Assembly: GCF_001570565.1 (NCBI RefSeq)
Contig: NZ_BBXE01000023.1
Span: 124,001-188,000, forward strand
DNA from: Herbidospora yilanensis
GTDB lineage: Bacteria > Actinomycetota > Actinomycetes > Streptosporangiales > Streptosporangiaceae
Length of the DNA: 64,000 bases
Direction: 5' to 3'
In this document: piece by piece, positions 53,845 to 62,962 of the stretch
How positions within the stretch are numbered: position 1 is the first letter of the stretch
Layout of the letters: the number at the start of each line of letters is the position of its first letter
The notes under the pieces: generated by a model
What the model saw: the letters and a program-made list of their open reading frames with translations, nothing else
What the model was told of the DNA's origin: nothing
The model's database searches: none
Made by a program: the position numbers and the translations under genes

Positions 53845-54777
53845 ATCACAGTCGGAGAACTCGGCGAATTCGGTGTTGTTAGCCGGATATCGGGGCGTCT
53901 GCCCCAAGGCGCGACAGTCCTCCTCGGCCCAGGCGACGACGCGGCGATCCTGCGCGCTCCGGACGGCAGGGTCGTCGTCACGACGGACATGCTTCTTGAG
54001 GGTAGACACTTCCGCCGCGATTGGTCCAGCCCATACGAAGTAGGTCGAAAAGCGGCAGCACAGAATCTTTCCGACATTTCGGCCATGGGGGCGGTGGGGA
54101 CGGGGCTTTTCGTGGGCCTCGGCATACCCGCCGACCTGCCCGTGGCCTGGCTCGACGCGTTGATCGACGGGCTCCGCGACGAGTGCGCCCTCGTGGGGGC
54201 GAGCCTGGCCGGAGGAGACGTGACACGCTCGGCCTCCGTGGTGCTGGGCGTGACCGCCCTGGGGGATCTCCAGGGCCGCTCCGCCGTGTTGCGGTCGGGG
54301 GCCCGGCCGGGTGACGTCGTGGCCGTGACGGGCTCTCTGGGGCGTTCTGAGGCCGGTTTGCGACTGCTTCTGGCGGGATTGTCAGGTTTTGACGATCTGG
54401 TGGCGGCGCATCGGCGGCCCAGACCGCCCTACCCGGAAGGGCCACGCGCCGCCGCGCTGGGCGCCACGGCGATGCTCGACGTCAGCGACGGGCTCCTGCA
54501 AGACCTCGGGCACATCTGCGCGGCCAGCGGCGTGGCGATCGTGCTCGATCCCGTCGAGGTGCCCGGCGATCTCGCGGCGGCCGCCAAGGCCCTCGGGGCC
54601 GATCCCGTCGACTGGATCCTCGCCGGAGGAGAGGACCACGCGCTCGCCGCGACCTTCCCATCAGGTGTTGTCCTGCCTTCGGAGTGGCGGATTGTAGGAA
54701 ATGTGGCCGAAGGGGATGGAGTACAGGCCGGAGGGCGCGAGAATGTCCCGGGGGGCTGGGACCACTTCCGAGGATGA
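53845..54777 (+). CDS. thiL: Thiamine-monophosphate kinase, apparently starting at ATC
   Basis: About 310 residues if translation starts at ATC 53845. ThiL phosphorylates thiamin monophosphate. Homology to the family begins right there: TVGELGEFGVVSRISGRLPQG, the Mg-ATP motif LGPGDDAAIL (near residue 27), TTDMLLEGRHFRRDWSSPYEVGRKAAAQNLSDISAMGA, and DVSDGLLQDL. The frame has no ATG, GTG or TTG between its upstream stop (53797) and 53989, and starting at 53989 would delete the GDD motif. AGGAGG (53833-53838) lies six bases before the ATC, an ideal distance. So either a non-canonical start is used or there is a local frameshift/base error. Confidence 0.82.
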   Translation: MTVGELGEFGVVSRISGRLPQGATVLLGPGDDAAILRAPDGRVVVTTDMLLEGRHFRRDWSSPYEVGRKAAAQNLSDISAMGAVGTGLFVGLGIPADLPVAWLDALIDGLRDECALVGASLAGGDVTRSASVVLGVTALGDLQGRSAVLRSGARPGDVVAVTGSLGRSEAGLRLLLAGLSGFDDLVAAHRRPRPPYPEGPRAAALGATAMLDVSDGLLQDLGHICAASGVAIVLDPVEVPGDLAAAAKALGADPVDWILAGGEDHALAATFPSGVVLPSEWRIVGNVAEGDGVQAGGRENVPGGWDHFRG

Positions 54778-54848
54778 CGGGAACTTTGTGACAGCGGCAG
54801 CGTGACCTGTTAAGAAGGTTGGCGGGTGCAGATCAGGAAGGACCAGGA

Positions 54849-56267
54849 ATGGGGCGCCACCGGGCCGGACGGACGGCCACGACCCCGGGCAAGAAAACCA
54901 AACCGAAGGTTGACGAGACCGGCGCCCCCGTAACGGGCCCGGTTCCACCTGCACCGATCCCGAACCCGGGCGATCCCCAGCCGACCGGCCCCCTCGCCGC
55001 CCCGGTCCAGGCCCCGGCCGACCCTCAGGGCGACCTCTCCACCGGGCCGTTCACCGGGCCGTTCACCGGGCCGTTCACCGGGCCGACGCAGCGGATCGCA
55101 CCGCCGTCGACGGGCGCTTTCGCGGCCCCCGTCCAGGCGCCCGGCAGGCCGATGCCCGACCCGCCGCCCCCCGGCGCGGCCCCGCCTCCCGGCGGCCCGC
55201 CTTCGACGGGCGCCTTCGTGGCTCAGGGCGGCCTCACGGCCGACCCCACGACCGGCCCGTTCACGGGCCCGGTCGCCGGCGGTCTCATCGCCGATTCCCA
55301 GGCAGGTCCCGGGCCGACGGGCCCCTTCACGGGCCCCGCTTCCGGCCGTCCGTTCCCAGGTCCTTCGACAGGTCCGGTCGGGGTGCCTTCGGTTGATCCT
55401 TCGACGGGTCCGTTCACCGGGCCGGTTGGCATGCCTTCGGGTGGTCCTTCGACGGGGCCGTTCACGGGTCCGGTCGGGGTGCCTTCGGGTGGTCCTTCGA
55501 CGGGTCCGTTCACAGGCCCAGTCGGGGTGCCTTCCGGCGGTCCCTCGCCAGGTCCGTTCACCGGGCCGATCGGCATGCCTTCGGGTGGTCCCTCGACCGG
55601 ACCGTTCACCGGGCCGGTCGGGCCGCCCTTCGGTGACGATCCTCTGGGTGCTCCGAGCCGGGCGTCCGGGGCCGACGATCCGGCCACCGGGCCGATCACG
55701 GCCCCCGTCCGGGCGGCTCTCGGGACGGCCGCGGGCTCAGCCGACGCGGCGGCCGGGCAGCAGCAGGCGCAGGGGACGGCGCAACTGACCTACCGGTGGC
55801 CCGACGACGACGAGGCCGCCACCGGGGAGATGCCCGAGGCCACCACCGAGGCGCCGCTGCCCGGCGGGCCGAGGCCGGGTCGCCGGCGGCGGAACCGGGA
55901 GGCGGTGCCGATCGCGCGGTCGCGGCGGATGGCGGTGATCTCCGGGGTGGCCGTGGCCGCGGCGGTGTGTCTCACGCTGCTGGGCATTCGGCTGGCGTCC
56001 GGCGGAACCGAGCTGGTCGTGGTGCCCACGCCCAGCGAGACCGCGCCGCCGTCGCCGTCGCCGACGCCCAGGAAGGCCTCGCCGAGCCCGACGCCCAAGG
56101 CGTCCGAGTCGGCGCAGGCGACCTCGCGGCCGCATCCGCAGCCGGTGGTCACCAAGCCGAAGCCGAGCCCGAAGCCCAAGCCCACCACGCCCACGCCCGA
56201 ACCGCCTCCCGTCGAGGTCGACCTCGACACCGGGCCGACGCAGAACCAGCCGGGGTTCGGGTTCTAG
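54849..56267 (+). CDS. Pro/Gly/Thr-rich single-pass membrane protein with 16-residue repeats
   Basis: 472 residues from ATG 54849 ([11 protein letters not shown] 54819 is possible). Residues 1 to about 340 are low-complexity and contain many TGPFTGP units, including five near-identical 16-residue repeats. A basic segment ([18 protein letters not shown]) precedes one membrane helix ([20 protein letters not shown], near 360). A Pro/Ser/Thr/Lys-rich tail outside the cell ends [16 protein letters not shown]. It is orphan in family terms. Lies between thiL and thiD but need not belong to thiamin synthesis. Confidence 0.7.
   Translation: MGRHRAGRTATTPGKKTKPKVDETGAPVTGPVPPAPIPNPGDPQPTGPLAAPVQAPADPQGDLSTGPFTGPFTGPFTGPTQRIAPPSTGAFAAPVQAPGRPMPDPPPPGAAPPPGGPPSTGAFVAQGGLTADPTTGPFTGPVAGGLIADSQAGPGPTGPFTGPASGRPFPGPSTGPVGVPSVDPSTGPFTGPVGMPSGGPSTGPFTGPVGVPSGGPSTGPFTGPVGVPSGGPSPGPFTGPIGMPSGGPSTGPFTGPVGPPFGDDPLGAPSRASGADDPATGPITAPVRAALGTAAGSADAAAGQQQAQGTAQLTYRWPDDDEAATGEMPEATTEAPLPGGPRPGRRRRNREAVPIARSRRMAVISGVAVAAAVCLTLLGIRLASGGTELVVVPTPSETAPPSPSPTPRKASPSPTPKASESAQATSRPHPQPVVTKPKPSPKPKPTTPTPEPPPVEVDLDTGPTQNQPGFGF
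55386..55625 (+). repeat. Five 48-bp tandem coding repeats
   Basis: Five consecutive 48-bp units from 55386, each encoding 16 residues of the form [16 protein letters not shown] with small changes (PSVDP in the first, [10 protein letters not shown] in the fourth). Earlier, [15 protein letters not shown] occurs around 55040. Confidence 0.85.
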
Positions 56268-56295
56268 CCGGGAAGGCAACTGATTGGATGTCAGC

Positions 56296-57099
56296 ATGAC
56301 CCCACCGCGTGTGCTGACGATCGCGGGCTCGGATTCCGGCGGGGGCGCCGGGATCCAGGCCGACCTGAAGACGATGCTGGCCAACGGTGTCCACGGCATG
56401 AGCGTGATAGCCGCGGTGACCGCGCAGAACTCCCTGGGCGTGCAGGGCTACTGGGAGTTGCCGCCCGAGGCGGTCAGGGCCCAGCTCGACTCGGTGCTGA
56501 GCGACATCGGCGTCGACGCCGTGAAGACCGGCATGCTGGCCTCGCCGATCCTGGTCCAGACCGTCGCCGAGGTGCTCGCGGGGGTCGACGCGCCGATCGT
56601 GGTCGACCCGGTCGGCGTGTCGAAACACGGCGATCCGCTGCTCGAACCGGCGGCGGTCGACGTCGTCAAGACCCGGTTGCTGCCGCTGGCCACCGTCGTG
56701 ACGCCCAACCTGTGGGAGGTCGAGCAGCTCACCGGCGTGAAGGTCGAGGCCGAGGAGCAGATGATGACGGCGGCCGAGGCCGTGCTCGCACTCGGGCCCG
56801 AGTGGGTGCTGATCAAGGGCGGCCATCTGCCGGGCGAGCCGGTCGACCTGCTGACCGACGGCCAGACCGAATATCGCTACAGCGCCGAACGCCACGACAA
56901 CCACCACACCCACGGCACCGGCTGCACCCTGGCCTCGGCCATCGCCTCCCACCTCGCCCACGGCGAGGACGTGCCCGACGCGGTCAGGATCGCGAAAGAC
57001 TACGTGACCGGCGCCATCGCCCACGGGTTCGGGCTGGGGGCGGGCATCGGCCCGGTCGACCACGCCTGGCAGTGGCGGCCCCTCGACGTCGTGCAGTGA
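56296..57099 (+). CDS. thiD: Hydroxymethylpyrimidine/phosphomethylpyrimidine kinase
   Basis: 267 residues from ATG 56296; TTG 56284 has the better-placed GGAAGG site and adds four residues. Ribokinase-fold enzyme that makes HMP-PP for thiamin. Markers: [60 protein letters not shown] and the anion hole [15 protein letters not shown]. No TPP riboswitch is visible upstream. Confidence 0.94.
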   Translation: MTPPRVLTIAGSDSGGGAGIQADLKTMLANGVHGMSVIAAVTAQNSLGVQGYWELPPEAVRAQLDSVLSDIGVDAVKTGMLASPILVQTVAEVLAGVDAPIVVDPVGVSKHGDPLLEPAAVDVVKTRLLPLATVVTPNLWEVEQLTGVKVEAEEQMMTAAEAVLALGPEWVLIKGGHLPGEPVDLLTDGQTEYRYSAERHDNHHTHGTGCTLASAIASHLAHGEDVPDAVRIAKDYVTGAIAHGFGLGAGIGPVDHAWQWRPLDVVQ

Positions 57100-57114
57100 G
57101 GGCGGGGAGAACAC

Positions 57115-57146
57115 GAAAAGGCCCGCCTCGTGAGGCGGGCCTTTTC
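57115..57146. terminator. Bidirectional terminator between thiD and rpmB
   Basis: A 15-bp perfect stem with a 2-nt GT loop: GAAAAGGCCCGCCTC paired with GAGGCGGGCCTTTTC. Runs of T follow on both strands, so it can serve both convergent genes. Confidence 0.93.
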
Positions 57147-57155
57147 TGAACAGCT

Positions 57156-57347
57156 CTAGCGGGTGACCTTCCCGGCCTTGATGCAGGAGGTGCACACGTT
57201 CAGCCGCTTCGGCGTCCCATTGACCGTCGCGCGCACGGTCTGGATGTTGGGCTTCCAGTTACGGCGGGTTCGGCGGTGCGAGTGGGAGACGTTGTTGCCG
57301 AAGATCGGCTTCTTAGCGCAGACGTCGCAGACGGAAGCCACGGTCAT
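57156..57347 (-). CDS. rpmB: 50S ribosomal protein L28 (zinc-binding form)
   Basis: 63 residues. [29 protein letters not shown] is typical of L28. CDVC and CTSC form the Zn-ribbon of the C+ type, so this is probably the zinc-replete version; a zinc-free paralogue would be elsewhere. Minus strand, opposite to thiD and the DAK2 gene. Confidence 0.95.
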   Translation of the reverse strand: MTVASVCDVCAKKPIFGNNVSHSHRRTRRNWKPNIQTVRATVNGTPKRLNVCTSCIKAGKVTR

Positions 57348-57464
57348 CGCTCCTTCGGAGAATCAGGGAGCCCGGGTCGTATCGGGCAGAAAGGCCAGGC
57401 CGAACGGCTGGCCATATGAGGATAGCCGATGTCGGCCAATGCATGTTAAACGAAGGGATCACCC

Positions 57465-59015
57465 ATGCTGGACGTCCTCGATCCTCCCGCGGTGCGGGAG
57501 TGGGCCAGGCGGTCGGCGCAGGCGCTCGGCGCGGCCCGCGCCCAGATCGACGCGCTGAACGTCTATCCGGTCCCCGACGGCGACACCGGCACCAACCTCC
57601 ACCTGACGCTCCTCGCGGCGGCCGACGCCCTCGACGCGCTGCCCGACACCGCCGATCACGACGCGACCTGGCGGGCGCTCGCCCACGGCGCCCTCCTCGG
57701 GGCCCGGGGGAACTCGGGGGTGATCGTCAGCCAGGCGCTGCGCGGGCTGGCCGAGGTCCTCCGCACGGCCGAGGGCCGCGCCGCCGACCTGCGGACCGGC
57801 CTGGTCAGGGCGGCCGAACTCGCCACGGCGGCGGTGTCGCGGCCGGTCGAGGGCACCGTGCTGAGCGTGCTGGCCACGGCCGCCGCGGCGGTCCGCGACC
57901 TGCCCGGCGACCTCGCGGCGATCGCGGCGAAGGCCGCCGAGGAGGCCCGCGGGGCGCTCGCGCGCACCACCGCCCAGCTCGACGTGCTGGCCAGGAACGG
58001 GGTCGTCGACGCGGGCGCGGCCGGGCTGGTGATCATCCTCGAAACGCTCGTGGACGTCGTCACGGGCGTGCACGGCCGCCACGAGGTGCCCGCGCCGGCC
58101 CGGCCGGTGATCCGCGAGGACGAGCAGGACGCCCACGGCTACGAGGTCATGTACCTCCTGGACGCCCCCTCGGTCGGCCGGCTGCGGGAGGAGCTCGACG
58201 CGTTGGGCGACTCGCTGGTGATCGTGGGCGGCGACGGGCTCTGGAACGTGCACGTCCACGTCGCCGACGCCGGGGCCGCGATCGAGGCCGGGCTGGCGGC
58301 CGGGCGGCCGCACCGGATCAGGGTCACCTACCTCGGCGGGCGGGCCCACGTCACGGGCGGGCGCGGGGTCGTCGCGGTGGCCGCCGGAGACGGGCTCGCG
58401 GCCCTCTTCCGCGACTCGGGGGCCGTGGTGGTCACCCGGGAACCGGGGTCGTCGCCGCCGCTGGCGGCGGTGCTCGCGGCGATCAGGGCGGCCGGGTCGG
58501 AGGTCGCGGTGCTGCCCAACGACGCCGCGGTGCGGTCGGTCGCCACCGCGGCGGCGGAGATCGCCCGCGAGGAGGGCACGGTGGTCGGCGTGCTGCCGAC
58601 GCTCGCCTCGGTGCAGGGGCTGGCGGCGCTCGCGGTGCACGATCCGGCCCGGCGGTTCGACGACGACGTGCTGGCCATGGCCGAGGCCGCCGCCCACACC
58701 CGGCACGGGCACGTCTGGGTGGCCAACCGGGAGGCGATGACGTCGGCGGGGGTGTGCCGGCCCGGCGACGTCCTGGGCGTGGTCGACGGGGACGTCGCGC
58801 TCATCGGGGCCGGGCTGCGGGAGGTGACCGAGGACGTCGTGCGGCGGCTGGTGTCGGCCTCCAGCGAGCTGGTGACCCTGGTGACCGGAGGTGAGACGGG
58901 GGAGGGGCTGGCGAAGGCCGTACGGGACCTGCTGGCCGTCGAGCGGCCCGACGTCGAGGTGGTGGTCTACGCGGGCGGGCAGGGCGGCTACCCGCTGCTC
59001 ATCGGTGTCGAGTGA
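57465..59015 (+). CDS. DAK2-domain protein (FakA-like)
   Basis: 516 residues. The N-terminal DAK2/DhaL domain has ALNVYPVPDGDTGTNLHLTL (Mg-ATP ligands) and GARGNSGVIVSQALRG, then NGVVDAGAAGLVIIL. The C-terminal part resembles the DUF1949/DegV-like region (YEVMYLLD, LGDSLVIVGGDGLWNVHVH, GLREVTEDVV). In Firmicutes FakA phosphorylates fatty acids carried by FakB; no DegV/FakB gene is here. Conserved partner of recG across Gram-positives. Confidence 0.88.
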   Translation: MLDVLDPPAVREWARRSAQALGAARAQIDALNVYPVPDGDTGTNLHLTLLAAADALDALPDTADHDATWRALAHGALLGARGNSGVIVSQALRGLAEVLRTAEGRAADLRTGLVRAAELATAAVSRPVEGTVLSVLATAAAAVRDLPGDLAAIAAKAAEEARGALARTTAQLDVLARNGVVDAGAAGLVIILETLVDVVTGVHGRHEVPAPARPVIREDEQDAHGYEVMYLLDAPSVGRLREELDALGDSLVIVGGDGLWNVHVHVADAGAAIEAGLAAGRPHRIRVTYLGGRAHVTGGRGVVAVAAGDGLAALFRDSGAVVVTREPGSSPPLAAVLAAIRAAGSEVAVLPNDAAVRSVATAAAEIAREEGTVVGVLPTLASVQGLAALAVHDPARRFDDDVLAMAEAAAHTRHGHVWVANREAMTSAGVCRPGDVLGVVDGDVALIGAGLREVTEDVVRRLVSASSELVTLVTGGETGEGLAKAVRDLLAVERPDVEVVVYAGGQGGYPLLIGVE

Positions 59016-59049
59016 TTTCTGTCGGCCGGGCGCGGTAGAACTGGGTGTC

Positions 59050-61212
59050 GTGACCAGGTTCGACGAGCCGTTGAAGCGGGTGGTCGGCGCCAAGACCGCC
59101 GCGCCGCTCGAAAGCGCCCTCGGCGTCGCCACCGTCGGCGAGCTGCTGCGCCACTATCCGCGCCGCTACGCCGAGCGGGGTGAGCTCACCTCGATCGCCT
59201 CGCTGGAGCACGACGAGATCGCCACCGTGCGGGGGCGCGTGTCGGCGGTGCAGCGGCGGCCGATGAAGAACCGCCAGGGCACTTGGCTCGACGTCGAGGT
59301 CACCGACGGCAAAGACCGCATCCACCTGGCCTTCTTCGGCAAGGGCGCGTTCGTGGCCGAGCAGCGGCTGCTGCCGGGCACCGAGGCGACGTTCTCCGGC
59401 AAGGTCAACGTCTTCGTCTCCCCGAAGGGCGCCAAACGCCGGTCGCTCACCCATCCCGACTACGTCACCGACGACGAGGAGACCAGCGAGGAGTTCGCCA
59501 CCGCGCCCGTGCCGATCTACCCGTCGGCGCAGAACCTGGCGAGCTGGAAGATCGGGCGCGCGGTCCGGCTGATCCTCGACACCCTGTCCCTCGACGACCC
59601 GCTCCCGGCTCCGATGCGCGAGCGCCACGGGCTGATCGGCCTGGCCGAGGCGCTGACGCTGATCCACCGCCCGCGCGACCAGGGCGACATCGCCCGCGCG
59701 AAGAAGCGGCTCAAGTTCGACGAGGCGTTCAACCTCCAGGCCGTCCTGGTCCGCCGCCGCATGGCCGCCGACGCCCTGCCCGCCCAGCCCAGGCCCGGCA
59801 GCGCCGACGGCCTGCTGGCCGGCTTCGACGGGCGGCTGCCGTTCCAGCTCACCGAGGGGCAGCGGGCGGTGGGCGACGAGATCGCCGCCGATCTCGGGCG
59901 CGACCATCCGATGCACCGCCTGCTCCAGGGCGAGGTGGGCGCCGGCAAGACCGTGGTGGCCCTGCGCGCGATGTTGCAGGTCGCCGACTCGGGCGGCCAG
60001 GCGGCCCTGCTGGCCCCGACCGAGGTGCTGGCCCAGCAGCACCACCGCTCGATCACCGCCATGCTCGGAGACCTCGCCGGCGGCGGCATGTTCGGCGGCA
60101 CGTCGGTGGCCCTGCTGACGGGCTCGATGGGCGCCGCCGCGCGGCGGCAGAACCTCCTCGACGCCGCCTCCGGGGCCGCCGGGATCGTCGTCGGCACCCA
60201 CGCGCTGCTACAGGACAAGGTCCAGTTCGCCGACCTGGGGCTGGTCGTGGTCGACGAGCAACACCGCTTCGGCGTCGAGCAGCGCGACGCACTGCGGGAG
60301 AAGTCGGCGTCCGGGCGTCCCCACGTGCTGGTGATGACGGCGACCCCGATCCCCCGCACGGTCGCCATGACGGTGTTCGGCGACCTGGAGGTCTCGACCC
60401 TCTCCCAGCTCCCCTCGGGCCGCGCGCCGATCACCACCCACGTGGTGCCCGCCGCCGAGAAGCCCCACTACCTGGAGCGCACGTGGGAACGGGTGCGCGA
60501 GGAGGTCGGGCTCGGGCGGCAGGCCTACATCGTGTGCCCGCGCATCGGCGACCTGGAGGGCGACGAGGGCGACCTGACGAAAGACGCCGACGAGCGCCGC
60601 CCGCCGCTGGCGGTCCTCGACGTCGCCGAGATGCTGGCCTCCGGCCCGCTGGCGGGCCTGCGGGTCGAGGTGCTCCACGGCAAGCTGCCGCCCGAGGAGA
60701 AAGACGCGATCATGCGCGCCTTCACCCGGGGCGAGATCGACGTGCTGGTGGCCACCACGGTCATCGAGGTCGGCGTCGACGTGCCGAACTCCTCGGTGAT
60801 GATCATCATGGACGCCGACCGCTTCGGCGTCTCCCAGCTCCACCAGTTGCGCGGCCGGGTCGGGCGTGGCGGCCTGCCGGGCCTGTGCCTGCTGGTCAGC
60901 GAGACCATGCCCGGCACCCCGGCCCGCGAGCGGCTCGACGCGGTGGCGAGCACGCTCGACGGCTTCGAGTTGTCACGCGTCGACCTCGAACAGCGCCGGG
61001 AGGGCGACGTGCTCGGCGCGGCCCAGTCGGGGCGCAAGTCGTCGCTGCGCATGCTCCAGCTCCTCCGCGACGAAGACGTCATCGCCGAGGCCCGCGAAGA
61101 GGCGCAGAACCTGCTGGCCCGCGACCCGGAACTGGCCGATCATCCGGCGCTGAAGGCCGAACTCGACGCCCTGGCGGCGGGGGAGCGCGCGGAGTACCTG
61201 GAGAAGACCTAG
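59050..61212 (+). CDS. recG: ATP-dependent DNA helicase RecG
   Basis: 720 residues from GTG 59050. Wedge/OB domain at the N-terminus (VGELLRHYPRRYAERGELTSIA, IATVRGRVSAVQRR). Helicase motifs: QLTEGQRAVGDEI, Walker A QGEVGAGKTVVAL, VVVDEQHRFGVEQR (DEQH box), MTATPIPRT, VATTVIEVGVDVPNSSVMIIMDADRFGVSQLHQLRGRVGRGG. Remodels stalled replication forks. Starts 34 bp after the DAK2 gene. Confidence 0.96.
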   Translation: MTRFDEPLKRVVGAKTAAPLESALGVATVGELLRHYPRRYAERGELTSIASLEHDEIATVRGRVSAVQRRPMKNRQGTWLDVEVTDGKDRIHLAFFGKGAFVAEQRLLPGTEATFSGKVNVFVSPKGAKRRSLTHPDYVTDDEETSEEFATAPVPIYPSAQNLASWKIGRAVRLILDTLSLDDPLPAPMRERHGLIGLAEALTLIHRPRDQGDIARAKKRLKFDEAFNLQAVLVRRRMAADALPAQPRPGSADGLLAGFDGRLPFQLTEGQRAVGDEIAADLGRDHPMHRLLQGEVGAGKTVVALRAMLQVADSGGQAALLAPTEVLAQQHHRSITAMLGDLAGGGMFGGTSVALLTGSMGAAARRQNLLDAASGAAGIVVGTHALLQDKVQFADLGLVVVDEQHRFGVEQRDALREKSASGRPHVLVMTATPIPRTVAMTVFGDLEVSTLSQLPSGRAPITTHVVPAAEKPHYLERTWERVREEVGLGRQAYIVCPRIGDLEGDEGDLTKDADERRPPLAVLDVAEMLASGPLAGLRVEVLHGKLPPEEKDAIMRAFTRGEIDVLVATTVIEVGVDVPNSSVMIIMDADRFGVSQLHQLRGRVGRGGLPGLCLLVSETMPGTPARERLDAVASTLDGFELSRVDLEQRREGDVLGAAQSGRKSSLRMLQLLRDEDVIAEAREEAQNLLARDPELADHPALKAELDALAAGERAEYLEKT

Positions 61213-61429
61213 GGTTCCCGCCGCGGATGTGCGCCGAGGACGCAGGTGACCCCTCTCGCCGCGTCGGCGCTTGGACCACCACCGGCGAACCCTCGATCCG
61301 GCACGGCTGGGTGGCGGCCGGCTGGGTGGGCGTGTCGTTCGGTGGCGTCGGCGGCTCGGTGGGGAGGCGTGGCGGCGCCGGTTCTGGCGTGTCGTTCGGC
61401 TGCGCTGGCGGCGTGGCGGTGCGGTGCGG

Positions 61430-61509
61430 GAGCGGGGGGTTGGCGCCGGTTACGGGTGAGTCGCGGGGGCGGTGGGCGGGGCCGGGCAGGCGGGAGCCGT
61501 AACGGAAAG
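61430..61509 (-). repeat. Dispersed GC-rich repeat, copy C (inverted)
   Basis: On the minus strand it begins CTTTCCGTTACGGCTCCCGC at 61509 and continues GGCCCCGCCCACCGCCCCCG. This matches the first half of copies A and B with small indels; the second half has drifted. Confidence 0.55.
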
Positions 61510-61564
61510 AGTTGCGAAACGGCGGAGATCTGGGAGCGATCCGTGCAGAGGGCTGCCGGGCTTG

Positions 61565-61596
61565 GGGCCCTGGGTCATAGAAATGACCCAGGGCCC
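61565..61596. other. Perfect 14-bp hairpin
   Basis: GGGCCCTGGGTCAT (61565-61578), AGAA loop, ATGACCCAGGGCCC (61583-61596). No T run on either side. It overlaps the end of a small minus-strand ORF, so it could be that ORF's terminator or an RNA element. Confidence 0.6.
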
Positions 61597-61793
61597 AGCC
61601 ATGGGACGGCCTCCCCCCGAATGCCGTCCCCGGCTGGGCCCACCCTCGGGTCAGGTGCCGAGGGCGCCGGCGTGCGGAAGGGCTCACGATCACGCCGGCC
61701 GGCCTTCCCCTGGGTCACCTTGAAGGCCGCACGTTCATAGTGCAGGGCCGCGACCACGAACGGAACGACCCTGGCCGTTCCTTCGCCAGGCAT
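61575..61793 (-). CDS. Doubtful small ORF upstream of rsmD
   Basis: 72 codons. The first half (GTARVVPFVVAALHYERAAFKVTQGKAGRRDREPFRTPAP) looks protein-like with mostly G/C-ending codons; the second half is Pro/Gly-rich and less convincing. It ends inside the hairpin at 61565-61596. No good ribosome-binding site. May be real, but evidence is thin. Confidence 0.3.
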   Translation of the reverse strand: MPGEGTARVVPFVVAALHYERAAFKVTQGKAGRRDREPFRTPAPSAPDPRVGPAGDGIRGEAVPWLGPGSFL

Positions 61794-61834
61794 TACCGAG
61801 CTTTTCCATTCCGGCTCTCCGGGACAATGGGCCG

Positions 61835-62401
61835 GTGACGCGTCTCATCGCCGGAACCGCCGGTGGCAGGCGGATCGAGGTCCCGCCCGGCAGGGGAACC
61901 CGGCCCACCAGCGACCGCGCCCGTGAGGGCATCTTCTCGACCGTCGGGTCGCTCGTCGGCGTGCCGGAGCGGGTGGCCGACCTCTACGCCGGGTCGGGCG
62001 CCATCGGGCTGGAGTCGCTGAGCCGGGGGTCCGGCCACGCGCTGCTGGTCGAGTCGGACGCCAAGGCTCTGCGAACGATCAGGGCCAACGTCGCCGCCCT
62101 GAACCTTCCCGGGGCCGTGGTGCGCGCCGAGAAGGTCGAGCGGCTCGTCGCGCGCCCCTGCGAGGGCGAGCCCTACGACTTCGTCTTCGCCGACCCGCCC
62201 TATGCCGTCTCCGACGACGTGGTCCACAGGGTGCTGGTCCAGTTGCTGGAGAACGGCTGGCTCGCCGACGGGGCCCTGGTGGCGGTCGAACGCGAGACCA
62301 GAGGGAATGATCTGCGGTGGCCCCCCGGCTTCGAGGAGGCCAGGGCGCGTCGTTACGGTGAAGCGACCGTTTGGTACGGTCACGCCAACCGGGCCGAGTA
62401 G
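61835..62401 (+). CDS. rsmD: 16S rRNA (guanine966-N2)-methyltransferase
   Basis: 188 residues from GTG 61835. RLIAGTAGGRRIEVPPGRGTRPTSDRAREGIFS is the RsmD N-terminus; ADLYAGSGAIGLESLSRG is the SAM motif; VFADPPYAV carries the catalytic DPPY. It methylates G966 of 16S rRNA. coaD follows 9 bp later, the usual pairing. Confidence 0.94.
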   Translation: MTRLIAGTAGGRRIEVPPGRGTRPTSDRAREGIFSTVGSLVGVPERVADLYAGSGAIGLESLSRGSGHALLVESDAKALRTIRANVAALNLPGAVVRAEKVERLVARPCEGEPYDFVFADPPYAVSDDVVHRVLVQLLENGWLADGALVAVERETRGNDLRWPPGFEEARARRYGEATVWYGHANRAE

Positions 62402-62410
62402 GGGGTTGTT

Positions 62411-62887
62411 GTGCGCAGAGTCGTCTGCCCCGGATCGTTCGATCCCGTGACGAACGGCCATCTCGACATCATTGGCCGAACGTCGCGTCTGTACGACGAG
62501 GTCGTCGTCGCGGTGTTGATCAACATCGAGAAGACGAGCCTGTTCACCGTCGAGGAGCGCATCGACATGCTCCAGGCGGTGACCAAGGAATACGGCAACG
62601 TCCGCGTGGAGAAGTTCCACGGCCTCCTGGTCGACTTCGCCCGCCAGCAGGGCATCCCGACGATCGTCAAGGGCCTGCGCGCGGTCAGCGACTTCGACTA
62701 CGAGTTGCAGATGGCCCAGCTCAACTACCGCATGTCGGGGGTCGAGACGCTGTTCATGTCGACCAACCCCGAATACTCCTTCCTGTCCTCCAGCCGGCTG
62801 AAGGAGATCGCCCGCTACGGCGGCGACGTGTCGGGCCTGGTGCCCGACCTCGTGCTGAAGCTGCTGGTGGAACGCGTGCGCGGCTGA
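62411..62887 (+). CDS. coaD: Phosphopantetheine adenylyltransferase
   Basis: 158 residues from GTG 62411. CPGSFDPVTNGHLDIIGR holds the HxGH-type (NGHLD) motif, with VKGLRAVSDFDYELQMAQLN and EYSFLSSSRLKEIARYGGDV. Makes dephospho-CoA from 4'-phosphopantetheine and ATP. Operonic with rsmD. Confidence 0.96.
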   Translation: MRRVVCPGSFDPVTNGHLDIIGRTSRLYDEVVVAVLINIEKTSLFTVEERIDMLQAVTKEYGNVRVEKFHGLLVDFARQQGIPTIVKGLRAVSDFDYELQMAQLNYRMSGVETLFMSTNPEYSFLSSSRLKEIARYGGDVSGLVPDLVLKLLVERVRG

Positions 62888-62962
62888 GCCCCCCGGCGGG
62901 CTGGTATTCTTGCGTTTCGGCCTTGCACGACGGCGGTGATTCGCCATGCCTAAGAGACCAGG

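Larger units (their letters stand above)
61213..61834. other. Long intergenic region between recG and rsmD
   Basis: 622 bp, extremely GC-rich in the left half. It holds inverted repeat copy C, a perfect 14-bp hairpin and one doubtful minus-strand ORF (listed separately). The rest (61213-61430) is G/C/T-rich low-complexity sequence. No promoter is obvious before rsmD. Confidence 0.5.

Noticed and set aside
53840-54043. GTG-started frame over the thiL N-terminus
   Set aside because: Codes for a Ser/Arg-rich sequence without homology and is out of frame with ThiL; considered only as a possible frameshift source.
56270-56296. TPP riboswitch before thiD or thiL
   Set aside because: The intervals are too short, and I see no THI-box core such as CUGAGA with its partner helix.
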